Assembly (NCBI RefSeq): GCF_002272895.1
Contig: NZ_MLAQ01000001.1
Span: 45,800-109,799, forward strand
Source: Helicobacter sp. 12S02232-10
GTDB taxonomy: Bacteria; Campylobacterota; Campylobacteria; Campylobacterales; Helicobacteraceae
Length of the DNA: 64,000 bases
Direction of reading: 5' to 3'
Shown: positions 9,722 to 19,648 of the stretch, piece by piece
Numbering within the stretch: the first letter of the stretch is position 1
How the letters are laid out: each line of letters begins with the position of its first letter
Program-made: the position numbers and the translations under genes
The notes under the pieces: generated by a model
Database searches by the model: none
What the model was told of the DNA's origin: nothing
Seen by the model: the letters and a program-made list of their open reading frames with translations, nothing else

Positions 9722-12138
9722 AAGCGCTCCTTTGGGGTAAGATTTTCAAAAATATTTTGTTTGAAAATATTTTGTTTGTCCAAACAAGGAGAGATGATAA
9801 AAATATCTTGTTCTAGATCATAATCGATATAAATCTTTCCTATGATTTCTAGATTGTCTTTTGTTAGACAGATTTCATCACCTTGTTTGAGAGAGAGAGC
9901 TTCCAAGTTGTTTTTTGAAGTATAGATACCGATTTTTGTCTGTAAATTTTGACTTTGAGCTGTAATATTGGAGAATTGTACTTGAGAATATTTTAAATAA
10001 GCATTAAAAGTTTCATTACAAACAGATTCTATCGGGCTTATTTCATAATCAGAAGATGCTTGATTGAGATTTGTAGGATTTAAGAGATAGCCTCTTTTAT
10101 CATCTCCTCCATTTGTGTAAAAATTTCTAAGCTCATCAAAAGGAATTTTTTTATAACCGACTTCTGTGGGTAACGAATGGGTATAATCTATGAGACTTTC
10201 ACCGTTAAAACCAAAAGCTTGAGCGATATCGCTTAAATCATATCCTTTATAGGGAAGTGCAGGCTTTAAGGGCAAAATTCTGTGTTCAAAACTTGTAAGA
10301 GTGCCTTCAAGTTGATTGAGAGCAGGAAAAATAAAATCGACTTTTTGTTTGGAACCATCTTTGGTGCTGAATTTGTCCGAATCGATTTGATATTCTCCTT
10401 TGGTACGGATTCCAATCGTATTTTCTTCTCCTTTATCTACATCTAAAGAACAAATTAGGGAAATTCCGACTGAATTTGTTTGAGGAGGGATTGGAATGAC
10501 TTTGATATTTGTGTTTTTTTCTAAAACAGCAAGCAAGGCAGCAATATTTTCGGCTTTTTTGTGCTTGTAAATATCTTGACCAATGATTAAAATTGGCGCA
10601 GAAGCGGATGCGAGAAGTTTGGATAATTTTTCGTAAGTTTCATAATCGATATTTGCTTGTTCGAGCATTTCATAGTATGGAATTTCAATTGTTTCATCAA
10701 TTTTTTCAGTGACTTCTTTTGGAGGTTGTCCATCTTCTTGAGGAAGCGTTTTTTTGATTTCTTTAGAGAGAGTTTTAAAAATCGTTTTTTTTGTTTCAAG
10801 CAAAGATTGGAGACAATTATTTGGATTTAGATTTAAACTTAAAAGCATTGCTCCAAGCATTATTTCATCGCTTTTTGGAGAATAATGGATTGTCAAGATA
10901 TTTTTCCCAAGTTTTTCTATAAGAGAATCTTTGACGGGGTGGGCATAGATCAAAGAAGCATTTTTATTGAGTTTGAGAGTATTATTGATAGTGTATCTAA
11001 TGAGGGGATTTTCAGTCTTAATCCCTGACCCTAGAGTGATAATGAGATCTGCATTTTTGATATCTGAAAGATTGTAAGTTTGTTGTTGAGAAAGAATATT
11101 GATAAATTCTTGAAATTTTCTTGTTTCTTCGCAATAAAGTTTAAAGCCGAGTTTTTTTCTCAAACCTTCAATGAGATAGGCTTCCTCATTTGTAATATCT
11201 CCTCCTATGCGAACGGCTTTAGCCTTCTGTATAGCTTCTATTGCTTCATAAAGGTTTTTACTACCTTCTGGGCTTGAAGTGATGTCAAATGCAAATCTAC
11301 CTGCCCCGCAGATAGGATTATGATTAAAATTATTGCTTACGCGATAGATTTTAGGCTGTTCTCCTAGAGTATCTTGATGTCTGACTTCATAGTTGATATA
11401 GCATCCTGCTGCACAATGTTGGCAAGTCGAGTTTATTTTTTCAAGTTCCCACGCATTGGAGGTGTAGCTAAAATCTTTATAACCTAATGCTCCTACTGGA
11501 CACACAGAAATGCATTCGCCACAATCAAAACAAGGAGTTTCGCCGACAAAATCAATCAATGCTTTTTGTTTTCTGCTCCAAACGCTGTAAGGATCTTTTG
11601 GCATATTGTCTTTAAATTTTTCAGGAGAATGCAGATCTGTTTTTACGGCCTTAAGATTGCTTTCTCCAATATTGTCTTTGCAGGTCGTTACGCAACGTTC
11701 GCATAAAATGCAAAGATTGGGATCATAAGTAGTTTGAGCCCAATATTTATGTTCTTTAGGATCATCTTGTACATCAAAGGGCTGGCTTTCTATTTGCATT
11801 TTTAAGGTTAAATCTTGAAGTTCGCATTCTCCGCTTTTATCACACACGCCACATTCCAAAGGATGATTGACATCATAAGTTTGCATAATTGCCTTTCTTT
11901 CGGCCATTATTTCAGAGGTGTGTGTGAAAATAACAGAGTTATTTTTAACCTTTGAATTGCAGCTGTAAATGCGTTTTCCATCCATTTCGGCCATACACAT
12001 TTTGCAAGCAACCGTGGGGGAGCAGCCTGTCAAATAACAAATCGCAGGAATATAGATACCATTATTCCTAGCTACTTCAAGAACGCTTTGTCCTTCTTGG
12101 CATTCTATTTCTTGATTGTCTATTTTTATTTTAATCAT
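9718..12138 (-). CDS. nuoG: NADH-quinone oxidoreductase subunit G, second (downstream) copy
   Basis: An 806-residue Fe-S subunit. From the N-terminus: a [2Fe-2S] domain (CYLTGCSPTVACKMC and a later Cys), the HPLECGVCDKSGECELQ motif, two ferredoxin-like motifs (CILCERCVTTC and CFDCGECISVCP), then a molybdopterin-oxidoreductase-like domain starting with CQHCAAGC. The start at 12138 (MIKIKIDN) fits the family; longer upstream openings would run deep into the preceding gene. The start overlaps the stop of the other nuoG by 8 bases. It resembles the single NuoG of H. pylori in length and N-terminal sequence, so it is probably the orthologous copy. Confidence 0.93.
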   Translation of the reverse strand: MIKIKIDNQEIECQEGQSVLEVARNNGIYIPAICYLTGCSPTVACKMCMAEMDGKRIYSCNSKVKNNSVIFTHTSEIMAERKAIMQTYDVNHPLECGVCDKSGECELQDLTLKMQIESQPFDVQDDPKEHKYWAQTTYDPNLCILCERCVTTCKDNIGESNLKAVKTDLHSPEKFKDNMPKDPYSVWSRKQKALIDFVGETPCFDCGECISVCPVGALGYKDFSYTSNAWELEKINSTCQHCAAGCYINYEVRHQDTLGEQPKIYRVSNNFNHNPICGAGRFAFDITSSPEGSKNLYEAIEAIQKAKAVRIGGDITNEEAYLIEGLRKKLGFKLYCEETRKFQEFINILSQQQTYNLSDIKNADLIITLGSGIKTENPLIRYTINNTLKLNKNASLIYAHPVKDSLIEKLGKNILTIHYSPKSDEIMLGAMLLSLNLNPNNCLQSLLETKKTIFKTLSKEIKKTLPQEDGQPPKEVTEKIDETIEIPYYEMLEQANIDYETYEKLSKLLASASAPILIIGQDIYKHKKAENIAALLAVLEKNTNIKVIPIPPQTNSVGISLICSLDVDKGEENTIGIRTKGEYQIDSDKFSTKDGSKQKVDFIFPALNQLEGTLTSFEHRILPLKPALPYKGYDLSDIAQAFGFNGESLIDYTHSLPTEVGYKKIPFDELRNFYTNGGDDKRGYLLNPTNLNQASSDYEISPIESVCNETFNAYLKYSQVQFSNITAQSQNLQTKIGIYTSKNNLEALSLKQGDEICLTKDNLEIIGKIYIDYDLEQDIFIISPCLDKQNIFKQNIFENLTPKERL

Positions 12139-14389
12139 CTTCATTCCATTGTTTGAGGGTGATTTGTTGATAGGGGTATTTTTGGTTTGAAATTGAGAAT
12201 TTTGCGCTTTCAAAAATGGCAATCATTCCCTTAAGATAATCTTGTTCGACAAAATCACATATGAATTCTTTGCCATCAAGTAAAAAGGAAACTTTTTGGT
12301 CAGAGGAAATCTTATTGGCAATTCTGAATTGCTTAGAACCTAAAATTTTGGGAGATCCAAACCCTAAAAAATTTCCTGAATTTTTAGGAATATATAAAAC
12401 AGATCCATTGGTTTCGGGTAGAAACTCAATGGTTTTAAGTTGGGTAGGAGTCTTTGAAATAAAAGATTTTGGAGTTAGTTCATATCCTCGGATCTCATTG
12501 CCATTTTTGTCAAATTGATTGGGCAAATCATCATAGAGAATGTTTTTAAATCCTTTTTCTAAGGGGAGTTGGTGGGTAAGCTCCATCAAAAACGTCTCTT
12601 TCATGCCAAAATTTTGAGCAATATCACAAATATCATAACCCTCATAAGGGAGTGAGGGTGTGAGTGGCAACAAATGATAGTCTGTATTTACAAAAGTTGC
12701 TTCAAGTTGGGATAAAGCTGGGATAATAAAATCATTTTTTGGAGCAAAGTCAGGATTTTCATTGTATGCAATGTCATCAAAAAGAGGATTGAGAGAAAAA
12801 TCTCCTTGCGCCCTATAACCGACAACACCATCATTCTCATATTCGTCTTGATCAAGATTGCATATCAGAGAAATACCCACAGCATTCCCGCTTGGCGAAA
12901 GGACGATAATTTTTAAATGGGTATGTTTTTCGAGTAATCCAAGCATATGGGCAATCTCTTCAGAATGTGGATGATAAAAAAGTTCGTGACCGACAAATAG
13001 CGCAGGATTTTTGGATTTTTCCAATATTTGGGCCAAGTTTTGGATTTCTTCTTCACCAGCATTGGATTCTGAGCTCAAATAACCAATATCTAGGTTTTGA
13101 ATAAAATCAAAAATTTCTTTTTCAAATGGGACATTTTTTAAGAATTTAGCCATCATTAAGGCTACAACACCTAATTCTGTGCCAACTTCATATTGAATAT
13201 AGTCGTGTTTTTTTAGACGTTCATCAGGAATAGGGTGCAAGCATACGTATTTGGTTTTTTTGGTTGTGATAGTTTTGATAAGATGGCTTTTTAACACCGG
13301 CATTTCATCAAAAATAAAACTTCCCATCGTGATACAGAAATCAATATTTTCAAGTATATTATTTGTGCTATAAACAGGTGCGCCTGAAGTCGATTTGAGT
13401 TTGGTGATAAAGTTTTGATAAACTCTCCCGTCTTCACAGTAAAGTTTGAGACCTAATTTATTTTTAAGATAGTTCAAAACAAATGCTTCTTCATTGGTAG
13501 TTTGTGTCCCAATCCTAATGGAGCGAGCTTTTTTGAAAGCTTGGATTGCTTGTTGCAGTGCAGAATCATTTTTTTCTAAAACGGGTGCATTGACAAAATG
13601 ATGCCTGCCTGAATGGCAGAGCTGAGCAAACTCCATTTGTGTTGTACTCCTATAAATTTTTTTATTTTTTGAAATATGAGTGGCTTGATTTGTATTTTTG
13701 ACTTCATAAACGATATAACATCCCAATGCACAATTCATACACGAGCTAGGTATTTTTTCAAGCTCCCACGCATTGGATTTGTATTGGAATCTTTGTGAAA
13801 TCATTGCCCCAGTTGGGCATACACTGACGCATTCATCACAATCTTCACAATAGTTTTCTTCGTTTAGACCTATTTTTGATTGGTATCCTCCAGTGATTAC
13901 TTTAAGATAATTGTTCCCTACAATCTGGTTGCAAGTTCTAGCACAGCGTTCGCATAAAATGCAAAGACTTTCATCATAGATTTTATTTTTAAAAGATAAA
14001 AAATCATCTTGCTTTTGTTTGGCACCAAAAGTTTGAAATGGAATTTTGGTTTCGAGCACCTTATCTTGAAGTTCGCATTCTCCACTTTTGTCACATACAC
14101 CACATTCTAATGGATGATTGATGCATAAAAATTTCATAATTTCTTGGCGGTATTGTTGCAATCTTGGAGTATTGGTATAGATTTTAGCTCCTGTGATGGC
14201 AGGGCTTTTGCACGAGGCAATAATATTGCCATTACTTTCTTCCACGATACACATCCGACATGCTCCTACAGGAGAAAGCTTTGGCAGATGGCAAAGGGTA
14301 GGGATATAGATTTTGTTTTTTCTAGCAACATCAAGAATGCTTTCACCCTCATTGAAAGAAAATTTCTGATCATTAATATGTATTTCCAT
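12131..14389 (-). CDS. NADH-quinone oxidoreductase subunit G-like, first (upstream) copy
   Basis: A 752-residue paralogue of the neighbouring NuoG with the same domain order: [2Fe-2S] domain (CHLPKLSPVGACRMC), HPLECGVCDKSGECELQ, CILCERCARTC, CEDCDECVSVCP, and an Mo-oxidoreductase-like domain that begins with CMNCALGC. All expected cysteines are visible, so it looks functional and not decayed. The ATG at 14389 shares its A with the TAA of the preceding gene. Two tandem nuoG genes are not found in H. pylori. The context suggests an extra Fe-S arm that connects the GltD-type flavoprotein to complex I, but this is inference. Confidence 0.9.
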   Translation of the reverse strand: MEIHINDQKFSFNEGESILDVARKNKIYIPTLCHLPKLSPVGACRMCIVEESNGNIIASCKSPAITGAKIYTNTPRLQQYRQEIMKFLCINHPLECGVCDKSGECELQDKVLETKIPFQTFGAKQKQDDFLSFKNKIYDESLCILCERCARTCNQIVGNNYLKVITGGYQSKIGLNEENYCEDCDECVSVCPTGAMISQRFQYKSNAWELEKIPSSCMNCALGCYIVYEVKNTNQATHISKNKKIYRSTTQMEFAQLCHSGRHHFVNAPVLEKNDSALQQAIQAFKKARSIRIGTQTTNEEAFVLNYLKNKLGLKLYCEDGRVYQNFITKLKSTSGAPVYSTNNILENIDFCITMGSFIFDEMPVLKSHLIKTITTKKTKYVCLHPIPDERLKKHDYIQYEVGTELGVVALMMAKFLKNVPFEKEIFDFIQNLDIGYLSSESNAGEEEIQNLAQILEKSKNPALFVGHELFYHPHSEEIAHMLGLLEKHTHLKIIVLSPSGNAVGISLICNLDQDEYENDGVVGYRAQGDFSLNPLFDDIAYNENPDFAPKNDFIIPALSQLEATFVNTDYHLLPLTPSLPYEGYDICDIAQNFGMKETFLMELTHQLPLEKGFKNILYDDLPNQFDKNGNEIRGYELTPKSFISKTPTQLKTIEFLPETNGSVLYIPKNSGNFLGFGSPKILGSKQFRIANKISSDQKVSFLLDGKEFICDFVEQDYLKGMIAIFESAKFSISNQKYPYQQITLKQWNEDD

Positions 14390-16314
14390 TATACCACCGC
14401 CATTGCGATGTAATAACATCGCATACATCTTTGAGCTTCCTTGAGAGCATCTTGATTGGAAAGACCGCGATTAACTTCAAGAAAGCTATGTTTTCTTTCT
14501 TCTGCAGCCACTATTTGGTTGTGTGCGCGTTGTACTCCCTTTATCCATCCCTGAATTTTTTCGTCTTTGTTGAATACGCCGATTTTTCTGAGATAGTCTT
14601 CCATTTTTTCTTCATCGCTTAAGCTTGTTTCTCCAGTTTGGATATAGCGTTTTACAACACTTGCGACGCGTTTGCCTTGCCCAACGGCATTTACAATCGT
14701 GAGGGGACCGCTCACGCAATCACCACAGCCAAATACACCTTTTTTACTTGTTTCAAAAGTGCCAATTTCAGTTTGGAGAGTTCCCCATTTGCTTATTTGA
14801 ATTTTCCATTCTTTAGGGAGATAGGAAAAATCAGGAGTTTGAGAGATTGCAGGGATCAGGATATCGCATTGAATTTTTATTGGGGCTTGATCAATTTTGA
14901 TAAGCTCTCCTTTGGGTGAAGAAGAGGTTTTTTTAAGTTCAAATTTTATAATTTCAAGAGAGGTTATTTGTCCGTCTTGAGAATGGATGCAATCAACTGC
15001 AGAAAGAAATTCAAATTTTACGCCTTCTTCAAGACTTTCGTGATATTCTTCTTTAGAAGTATTCTTAATGATAGTTTCTTCATCTCGCCGATATAGCATT
15101 GTTACAGATTTTGCTCCAAGTCTTACTGCACACCTTACGACATCCATTGAAGTGAATCCGCCGCCGACGCAAACAATATTTTTTCCCTTAATATTTGGTA
15201 ATGTTCCGATGTTAAATTTTTGAGCTAGATTGACTTCGTCCATAAACTTGATTGCAGGGATATAGCCTTTCAATTCAGGATTTTCATCGGGAATACCAAG
15301 CGTTTTTGAAATTCTTGCTCCTGTTGCCAAAATAATTGCTTGATGAGATTTTTCAAGCGCTAGCATTGAATTTTCATCCATCGGGCTGGAGGTGTGGAAT
15401 CTGACACCGATTTTTTTAAGCATATCGATATCGTGATTGTAGTGAGAAATAGGCATTCGATAATCAGGAACCCCCACAGCCACTTCTCCTCCCAAAACAG
15501 GCAAGGCTTCATACACATCTGCTTTTATACCCTCTAAAGCAAGATAATATGCTGCACTAAGTCCGCCCGGACCTGCACCGATGATGGCAACTTTTGAATT
15601 TAAATCAGTTTCTTTTGGAATTTTTGGGTGTTGGTAGGGTAGATGCATATCGTATTCATAATCTGCACCAATGCGTTTAAGCTCCATAATACTGATAGGC
15701 TCATCCAATACCAAACGCCGGCAAGCGCTTTCACAAGGATGCGGGCATACTCTCCCACATACTTGAGCCAAAGGCATAGAACTTCTTGTAGCACTCAAAG
15801 AATTTGCAAAGAGCATATCTCTCACGCCTTCTATATAGCCTGGTATATTGACGTGTGAAGGGCAAGCATCTGTGCAAGGTGCAGTAATTTTGGAAATATA
15901 ATGTTGGGATTGAACTTGTTTTTTGGGATTTAAAAAAATTTCTTTTTTTGACTCTAGCATTTGCAAAATCGGCTTTGGAGTTGTTTTGCCGATTTCACAT
16001 TTACTTGCTGCCATCATCAGATGGCACACTTCTTTTAAATGTAAAATATCTTCAGAAGAGGTATTAGAATTATTTTGGATTTTATCAAGCAATTCATAAA
16101 GAACTCTCCCGCCATATTTTCCAGGTGTGCATCTCCCGCACGCTTCAGCATAGCATTGATATTGAAAGGCATAATTTTTGAGCATATCTAAAATATCAGT
16201 ATTTTCATCAAATACTACAGCTCCATCCCACCCCACGAATGCTTTGAGATTATCGGTCTGAAGATCGTGTGGAAAATCTTGAGTTGGAATGGAGTAGGGA
16301 ATGAAAGGATACAT
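14389..16314 (-). CDS. NuoF C-terminal domain fused to GltD-type FAD/NAD(P)H oxidoreductase
   Basis: A 641-residue fusion standing in the nuoF position. Residues 1 to about 130 match only the Fe-S tail of NuoF: CGRCTPG at 59-65 and a further Cys at 106; the FMN/NADH-binding domain is absent. From about 145 it is a GltD-like module: N-terminal Fe-S motifs (C147, C151, and CGRVCPHPCESAC at 186-198), an FAD site GAGPGG at 246-251, a second dinucleotide site near GGGFTSMD (384-391), GCGDC near the C-terminus, and a terminal RCMRC. Such modules normally oxidise NADPH or pass electrons between NAD(P)H and Fe-S partners. The third ligand of the NuoF CxxCxxC motif is Gly65. It probably feeds electrons into complex I, but the donor is unproven. 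Confidence 0.88.
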   Translation of the reverse strand: MYPFIPYSIPTQDFPHDLQTDNLKAFVGWDGAVVFDENTDILDMLKNYAFQYQCYAEACGRCTPGKYGGRVLYELLDKIQNNSNTSSEDILHLKEVCHLMMAASKCEIGKTTPKPILQMLESKKEIFLNPKKQVQSQHYISKITAPCTDACPSHVNIPGYIEGVRDMLFANSLSATRSSMPLAQVCGRVCPHPCESACRRLVLDEPISIMELKRIGADYEYDMHLPYQHPKIPKETDLNSKVAIIGAGPGGLSAAYYLALEGIKADVYEALPVLGGEVAVGVPDYRMPISHYNHDIDMLKKIGVRFHTSSPMDENSMLALEKSHQAIILATGARISKTLGIPDENPELKGYIPAIKFMDEVNLAQKFNIGTLPNIKGKNIVCVGGGFTSMDVVRCAVRLGAKSVTMLYRRDEETIIKNTSKEEYHESLEEGVKFEFLSAVDCIHSQDGQITSLEIIKFELKKTSSSPKGELIKIDQAPIKIQCDILIPAISQTPDFSYLPKEWKIQISKWGTLQTEIGTFETSKKGVFGCGDCVSGPLTIVNAVGQGKRVASVVKRYIQTGETSLSDEEKMEDYLRKIGVFNKDEKIQGWIKGVQRAHNQIVAAEERKHSFLEVNRGLSNQDALKEAQRCMRCYYIAMAVV

Positions 16315-16315
16315 T

Positions 16316-16546
16316 TTACTTCCTTTTTTTCACCACAAGGGTCCAATCAACCTGATTAAATCTGATTGAATTCATTAACTCGTCCCCACGACTCTTGATA
16401 AATTCTGCGCTTTTGGGAACATTTGAAAAATCCCCGACTTCAAAAATAAAAATTCCAACTTCTCCATTTTGGAGTTCTGAATCAATGATTTCACCCATAC
16501 GATCGTAAAAATCATTTTTCAAATGCCTTAAATCAAATCTTTTCAT
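16316..16546 (-). CDS. Small NuoE-like subunit
   Basis: A 76-residue protein in the nuoE position. It has no cysteine at all, so it cannot carry the [2Fe-2S] cluster of true NuoE. A protein of the same size occupies this position in H. pylori. It is acidic to mixed in charge and ends in a basic VVKKRK tail. The start overlaps the nuoD stop by four bases, and the fused NuoF-GltD gene begins 1 base after its own stop. A structural adaptor role in the altered input module is likely; its function is unknown. Confidence 0.8.
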   Translation of the reverse strand: MKRFDLRHLKNDFYDRMGEIIDSELQNGEVGIFIFEVGDFSNVPKSAEFIKSRGDELMNSIRFNQVDWTLVVKKRK

Positions 16547-17772
16547 CTATCCACCTCGCCAAAAACTGCATTTGTAGAGCCGATAATAGCAACAGCATCA
16601 GCTAAATAATGTCCGATGAGAAGATCTTGCAATGCCCCGATATGAAAAAAACTCGGAGCCTTGATTTTGACACGATGCGGATATGGATTTCCCTCAGAGT
16701 GGATAAAAAATCCCAATTCACCCTTGGGGGATTCTGTGGGGGCATAAACTTCGCCTTTAGGTGGTCTCATTCCTTGAGTAACCAAGACAAAATGTTGCAT
16801 TAAAGCATAATTTTGCGTCATAATATCTTCTTTGGGCGAAGAAATATAATCAGGAACTTTCGCCATCAGTAAAGTGCTAGTTTGTGGGTATATTTTTATA
16901 AGTTGTTTTAAAATTTTAATAGATTCTCTGATTTCTTGCATATAAAGCCTATATCTTCCGTAGCAGTCCCCACTATCTGTGATTGGGATATTAAAATCCA
17001 ATTCTCCATAAAGTTCATAGGGCTCTTCCTTGCGAATATCATAACAAATTCCTGTCGCTCGGAGCATAATCCCACTCATTCCCCAGTTTTTCGCCATTTC
17101 TTGAGAAACTTTTCCTACATTTTCTAGGCGCGCTTTCCAAATGCGGTTTTTATCAAGCAATCCCTCTATGAGTGCGACAGTTTCATAAGTTTCACGAATG
17201 AATTTTTCAAGATTGTTACACCAATTTTGAGGTAAATCCAATGGGGCGCCTCCAATACGTATGGCATTATGAGTCAGTCTTGCTCCACAATAGTCTTCCA
17301 TCAGATCTAAGCCATATTCTCTTGTTTTAAAACAATATAAAAACATTGAAAGTGCGCCTACATCCATAGCATGGACGCCGATAAAGAATATATGAGAAAT
17401 GATTCGATTGAGCTCTAAAAGCATTGTTCGAATAACTTGTGCTCTATCAGGTATCTCTATATCCAAAAGTGTTTCAACCGCGTGTGCAAAGGCATAATTA
17501 TTGCTAGTAGCAGCTGTATAATCAAGCCTATCGGTTGTAGGCATAAATTCATTATAAATCATATTTTCAGCAAGCTTTTCAATCCCTCGATGTAGATAAC
17601 CGATATCAGGGGTAGCTTTAATGATTTTTTCTCCTTCAAGTTCTAAAATAAGTCGGAGTTGTCCGTGCGAAGACGGGTGTTGCGGACCAAAATTTACAAT
17701 CATTTTGTCATCATCTTGCTCGAAGATAATATTTTCAAATTGAGGTTTTAATCGAGTATAGGTTTGCACCAT
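16543..17772 (-). CDS. nuoD: NADH-quinone oxidoreductase subunit D
   Basis: A 409-residue subunit of the quinone-reducing module, homologous to the large subunit of NiFe hydrogenases. Signatures include [19 protein letters not shown] (about residues 24-42), [14 protein letters not shown] and the C-terminal [15 protein letters not shown]. The ATG at 17772, just after the nuoC stop and with AAGAAAGGCG upstream, gives the standard N-terminus (MVQTYTRL); longer frames only overlap nuoC. nuoC and nuoD are separate genes here, not fused as in E. coli. Confidence 0.96.
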   Translation of the reverse strand: MVQTYTRLKPQFENIIFEQDDDKMIVNFGPQHPSSHGQLRLILELEGEKIIKATPDIGYLHRGIEKLAENMIYNEFMPTTDRLDYTAATSNNYAFAHAVETLLDIEIPDRAQVIRTMLLELNRIISHIFFIGVHAMDVGALSMFLYCFKTREYGLDLMEDYCGARLTHNAIRIGGAPLDLPQNWCNNLEKFIRETYETVALIEGLLDKNRIWKARLENVGKVSQEMAKNWGMSGIMLRATGICYDIRKEEPYELYGELDFNIPITDSGDCYGRYRLYMQEIRESIKILKQLIKIYPQTSTLLMAKVPDYISSPKEDIMTQNYALMQHFVLVTQGMRPPKGEVYAPTESPKGELGFFIHSEGNPYPHRVKIKAPSFFHIGALQDLLIGHYLADAVAIIGSTNAVFGEVDR

Positions 17773-17773
17773 T

Positions 17774-18571
17774 TTAACGCCTTTCTTTGAGCATTTTTGG
17801 TTTTTTAGAATCAAGATTTTTGACAAATGCAGCTTTAGCTTGTTTTTGGGTATTGAGGTTGAAGTTATTTTGCGTACCTCTTTCTTTCTCAAATCCGATT
17901 CTAGCAAAATTAAACGTATCTTTTTCGTCAATCCTAGCACTGTCTCTTTGTTCAGGTCCAATGATACTGCGGTATTCTTTGCCAAAAATCTTATCGATTT
18001 CATACCACGAAGCGTTTTCATCACCTTTTAGAGGATAGGATTTTAAAAGAGGATGTCCTACCCAGTCTTGAGGCATTAAGATACGATTTAAATGTGGGTG
18101 ATTTTCAAAAATGATACCAAGCATATCATAAGCTTCTCTTTCAGTCCATAAGGCACATCGAAACTCTCCACTTAAAGATTCGATGGTTTCATTCGGGGAT
18201 AAAAAACATTTGATACGGATACGTCTTTTATCTGAGTTATTTGAATAGACAGAGTGAAATTGATAAAACATTTCAAAGCGATTGTCTATAGCGAGCATAT
18301 CAATTGCACTCATTTCGCTAAGAATGTCATAGCCTAAGGATTTAAGCTTTTTTACAATAGGAAGTAAATCAGATTTTTGAATCCAAAACACGCCAGTTCC
18401 AAGTTCAATATAGGCTTGATGGATTTTATGCTCATAGGATAAATGATTATAGAGGACCTCATAAGATGTTCCCCAAACAGGAAGCTTAGAGGTTTGTTTG
18501 GGTTGATAAAATTTATCAGTATGATAAGCTTTTTTTTGAATATCTAAACCGATTTTTTGTTGCCTAACCAT
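17774..18571 (-). CDS. nuoC: NADH-quinone oxidoreductase subunit C
   Basis: A 265-residue 30-kDa-type subunit of the peripheral arm. The family signature is visible as [20 protein letters not shown] (about residues 143-162) followed by [18 protein letters not shown]. The N-terminal 30 residues and the Lys-rich C-terminal 35 residues (after about 230) are extensions beyond the core domain. It lies 10 bases after nuoB and 1 base before nuoD. Confidence 0.94.
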   Translation of the reverse strand: MVRQQKIGLDIQKKAYHTDKFYQPKQTSKLPVWGTSYEVLYNHLSYEHKIHQAYIELGTGVFWIQKSDLLPIVKKLKSLGYDILSEMSAIDMLAIDNRFEMFYQFHSVYSNNSDKRRIRIKCFLSPNETIESLSGEFRCALWTEREAYDMLGIIFENHPHLNRILMPQDWVGHPLLKSYPLKGDENASWYEIDKIFGKEYRSIIGPEQRDSARIDEKDTFNFARIGFEKERGTQNNFNLNTQKQAKAAFVKNLDSKKPKMLKERR

Positions 18572-18581
18572 ATTTATCCTT

Positions 18582-19091
18582 TTATATGAAACGCTTAGGC
18601 GTTGTTTTATTAAAGGCTTTTTGTTTGCGAATTTTTTTCTGCAACACCATTAGGGCATATTGAAGAGTTTCAGGACGAGGAGCACACCCAGGAAGATAAA
18701 TATCTACCGGAATGATTCTATCCACTCCTTGTACAGTTGCATAGGTGTTGAACATACCGCCTGTATTTGCGCAACTTCCCATTGAGATAACCCATTTTGG
18801 TTCAGGCATTTGATCATAAAGTCTTCGAGTAAATTCTGCGTGTTTTTTTGTAACCGTTCCTGCTATGATCATTACATCTGATTGTCTTGGTGAAGCACGA
18901 AATATGGTTCCAAAGCGATCGAAATCAAATCTTGAACCACCAGTTGCCATCATCTCGATAGCGCAACAGGCAAGTCCATATGTGAGAGGCCATAGAGAAT
19001 TGCTTCTACCCCAATTTAAAAGATTGTCTATGGTTGTTAATGCAATCGGTAGGCCTGAGTTTTTTAAGTAGTTTATTTCATGTTGTGCCAC
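18582..19091 (-). CDS. nuoB: NADH-quinone oxidoreductase subunit B
   Basis: The subunit that holds cluster N2, the last Fe-S centre before quinone. All ligands are visible: the CC pair in [14 protein letters not shown], the Cys of MGSCANTGG and the Cys of PGCAPRPE. I place the start at GTG 19091 (169 residues, MAQHEINY), which has AGAGGAG eight bases upstream. An in-frame ATG at 19112 would give 176 residues but lies deeper in nuoA and has no better ribosome site. Either way the gene overlaps the end of nuoA, which suggests coupled translation. Confidence 0.94.
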   Translation of the reverse strand: MAQHEINYLKNSGLPIALTTIDNLLNWGRSNSLWPLTYGLACCAIEMMATGGSRFDFDRFGTIFRASPRQSDVMIIAGTVTKKHAEFTRRLYDQMPEPKWVISMGSCANTGGMFNTYATVQGVDRIIPVDIYLPGCAPRPETLQYALMVLQKKIRKQKAFNKTTPKRFI

Positions 19092-19462
19092 GATAAAGCT
19101 CCTCTTTTCCAAGCATAGATAAATCCGATTGTTAAGAAAGCTATAAAGCTTAGCATTTCAACAAAACCAAATACTCCTAAAGCCTTAAAATCTACCGCCC
19201 AAGGGAACATAAAAATAACTTCTACATCAAACAAAATGAAAAGCATTGCCATAATGTAGAATTGATGAGAAATTCTGTTTTGTTGTTTGATCGGCAAGGG
19301 ACCGCATTCGTAAGCGGCAAGCTTGAGTTTTTCATTCTTTTTATCGGCTAATTTTCTACTGATAAATCGCTGAATCCTTAAGGTAGTGTTGAAAGCCAAA
19401 AAAGTGAAAATAAAGAGTATAAAGACACCAAAATAAGGGTGTTCTAACATAGAGTAGTTCAT
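19073..19462 (-). CDS. nuoA: NADH-quinone oxidoreductase subunit A
   Basis: A 129-residue membrane subunit with three helices and the conserved cytosolic-loop segment AAYECGPLP (about residues 48-56), whose Cys-containing loop lies at the quinone site. The third helix region carries [13 protein letters not shown]. It is the first gene of the nuo operon. AGGA lies ten bases upstream of the ATG, and a -10-like TACAAT lies about 45 bases upstream. Confidence 0.96.
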   Translation of the reverse strand: MNYSMLEHPYFGVFILFIFTFLAFNTTLRIQRFISRKLADKKNEKLKLAAYECGPLPIKQQNRISHQFYIMAMLFILFDVEVIFMFPWAVDFKALGVFGFVEMLSFIAFLTIGFIYAWKRGALSWHNMK

Positions 19463-19506
19463 TTTTGTAAATTCCTAAAGGTTTAGAAGTCTATTTCATT
19501 TATTGA

Positions 19507-19512
19507 ATTGTA
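19507..19512 (-). promoter_or_regulatory. Candidate -10 element of the nuo operon
   Basis: TACAAT read on the minus strand, about 45 bases ahead of nuoA, preceded by T-rich tracts as is usual for Helicobacter vegetative promoters, which often lack a clear -35 box. Nothing else is seen in the 186-base gap between nuoA and the gene at 19649-20437. Confidence 0.4.
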
Positions 19513-19648
19513 TTGTTAAAATGGTTAAAAATAGACAAAAAAATTGTTATTTCTTAGAAAAAATGAATTTTGTTACGAATTTAAACATCAAAAAAAGTAT
19601 TTAAATTATTTAAATTCCATTGATTCGGAATGGGAATCAAACAAGATT

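Noticed and set aside
12140..12222. Longer N-terminal start for the downstream nuoG
   Set aside because: The extra 28 codons (starting MPFLKAQN) overlap the upstream gene and show no similarity to NuoG N-termini; MIKIKIDN is the standard start.
17773..18024. An 84-codon upstream extension of nuoD
   Set aside because: It lies wholly within nuoC in another frame, and the family N-terminus begins at ATG 17772.
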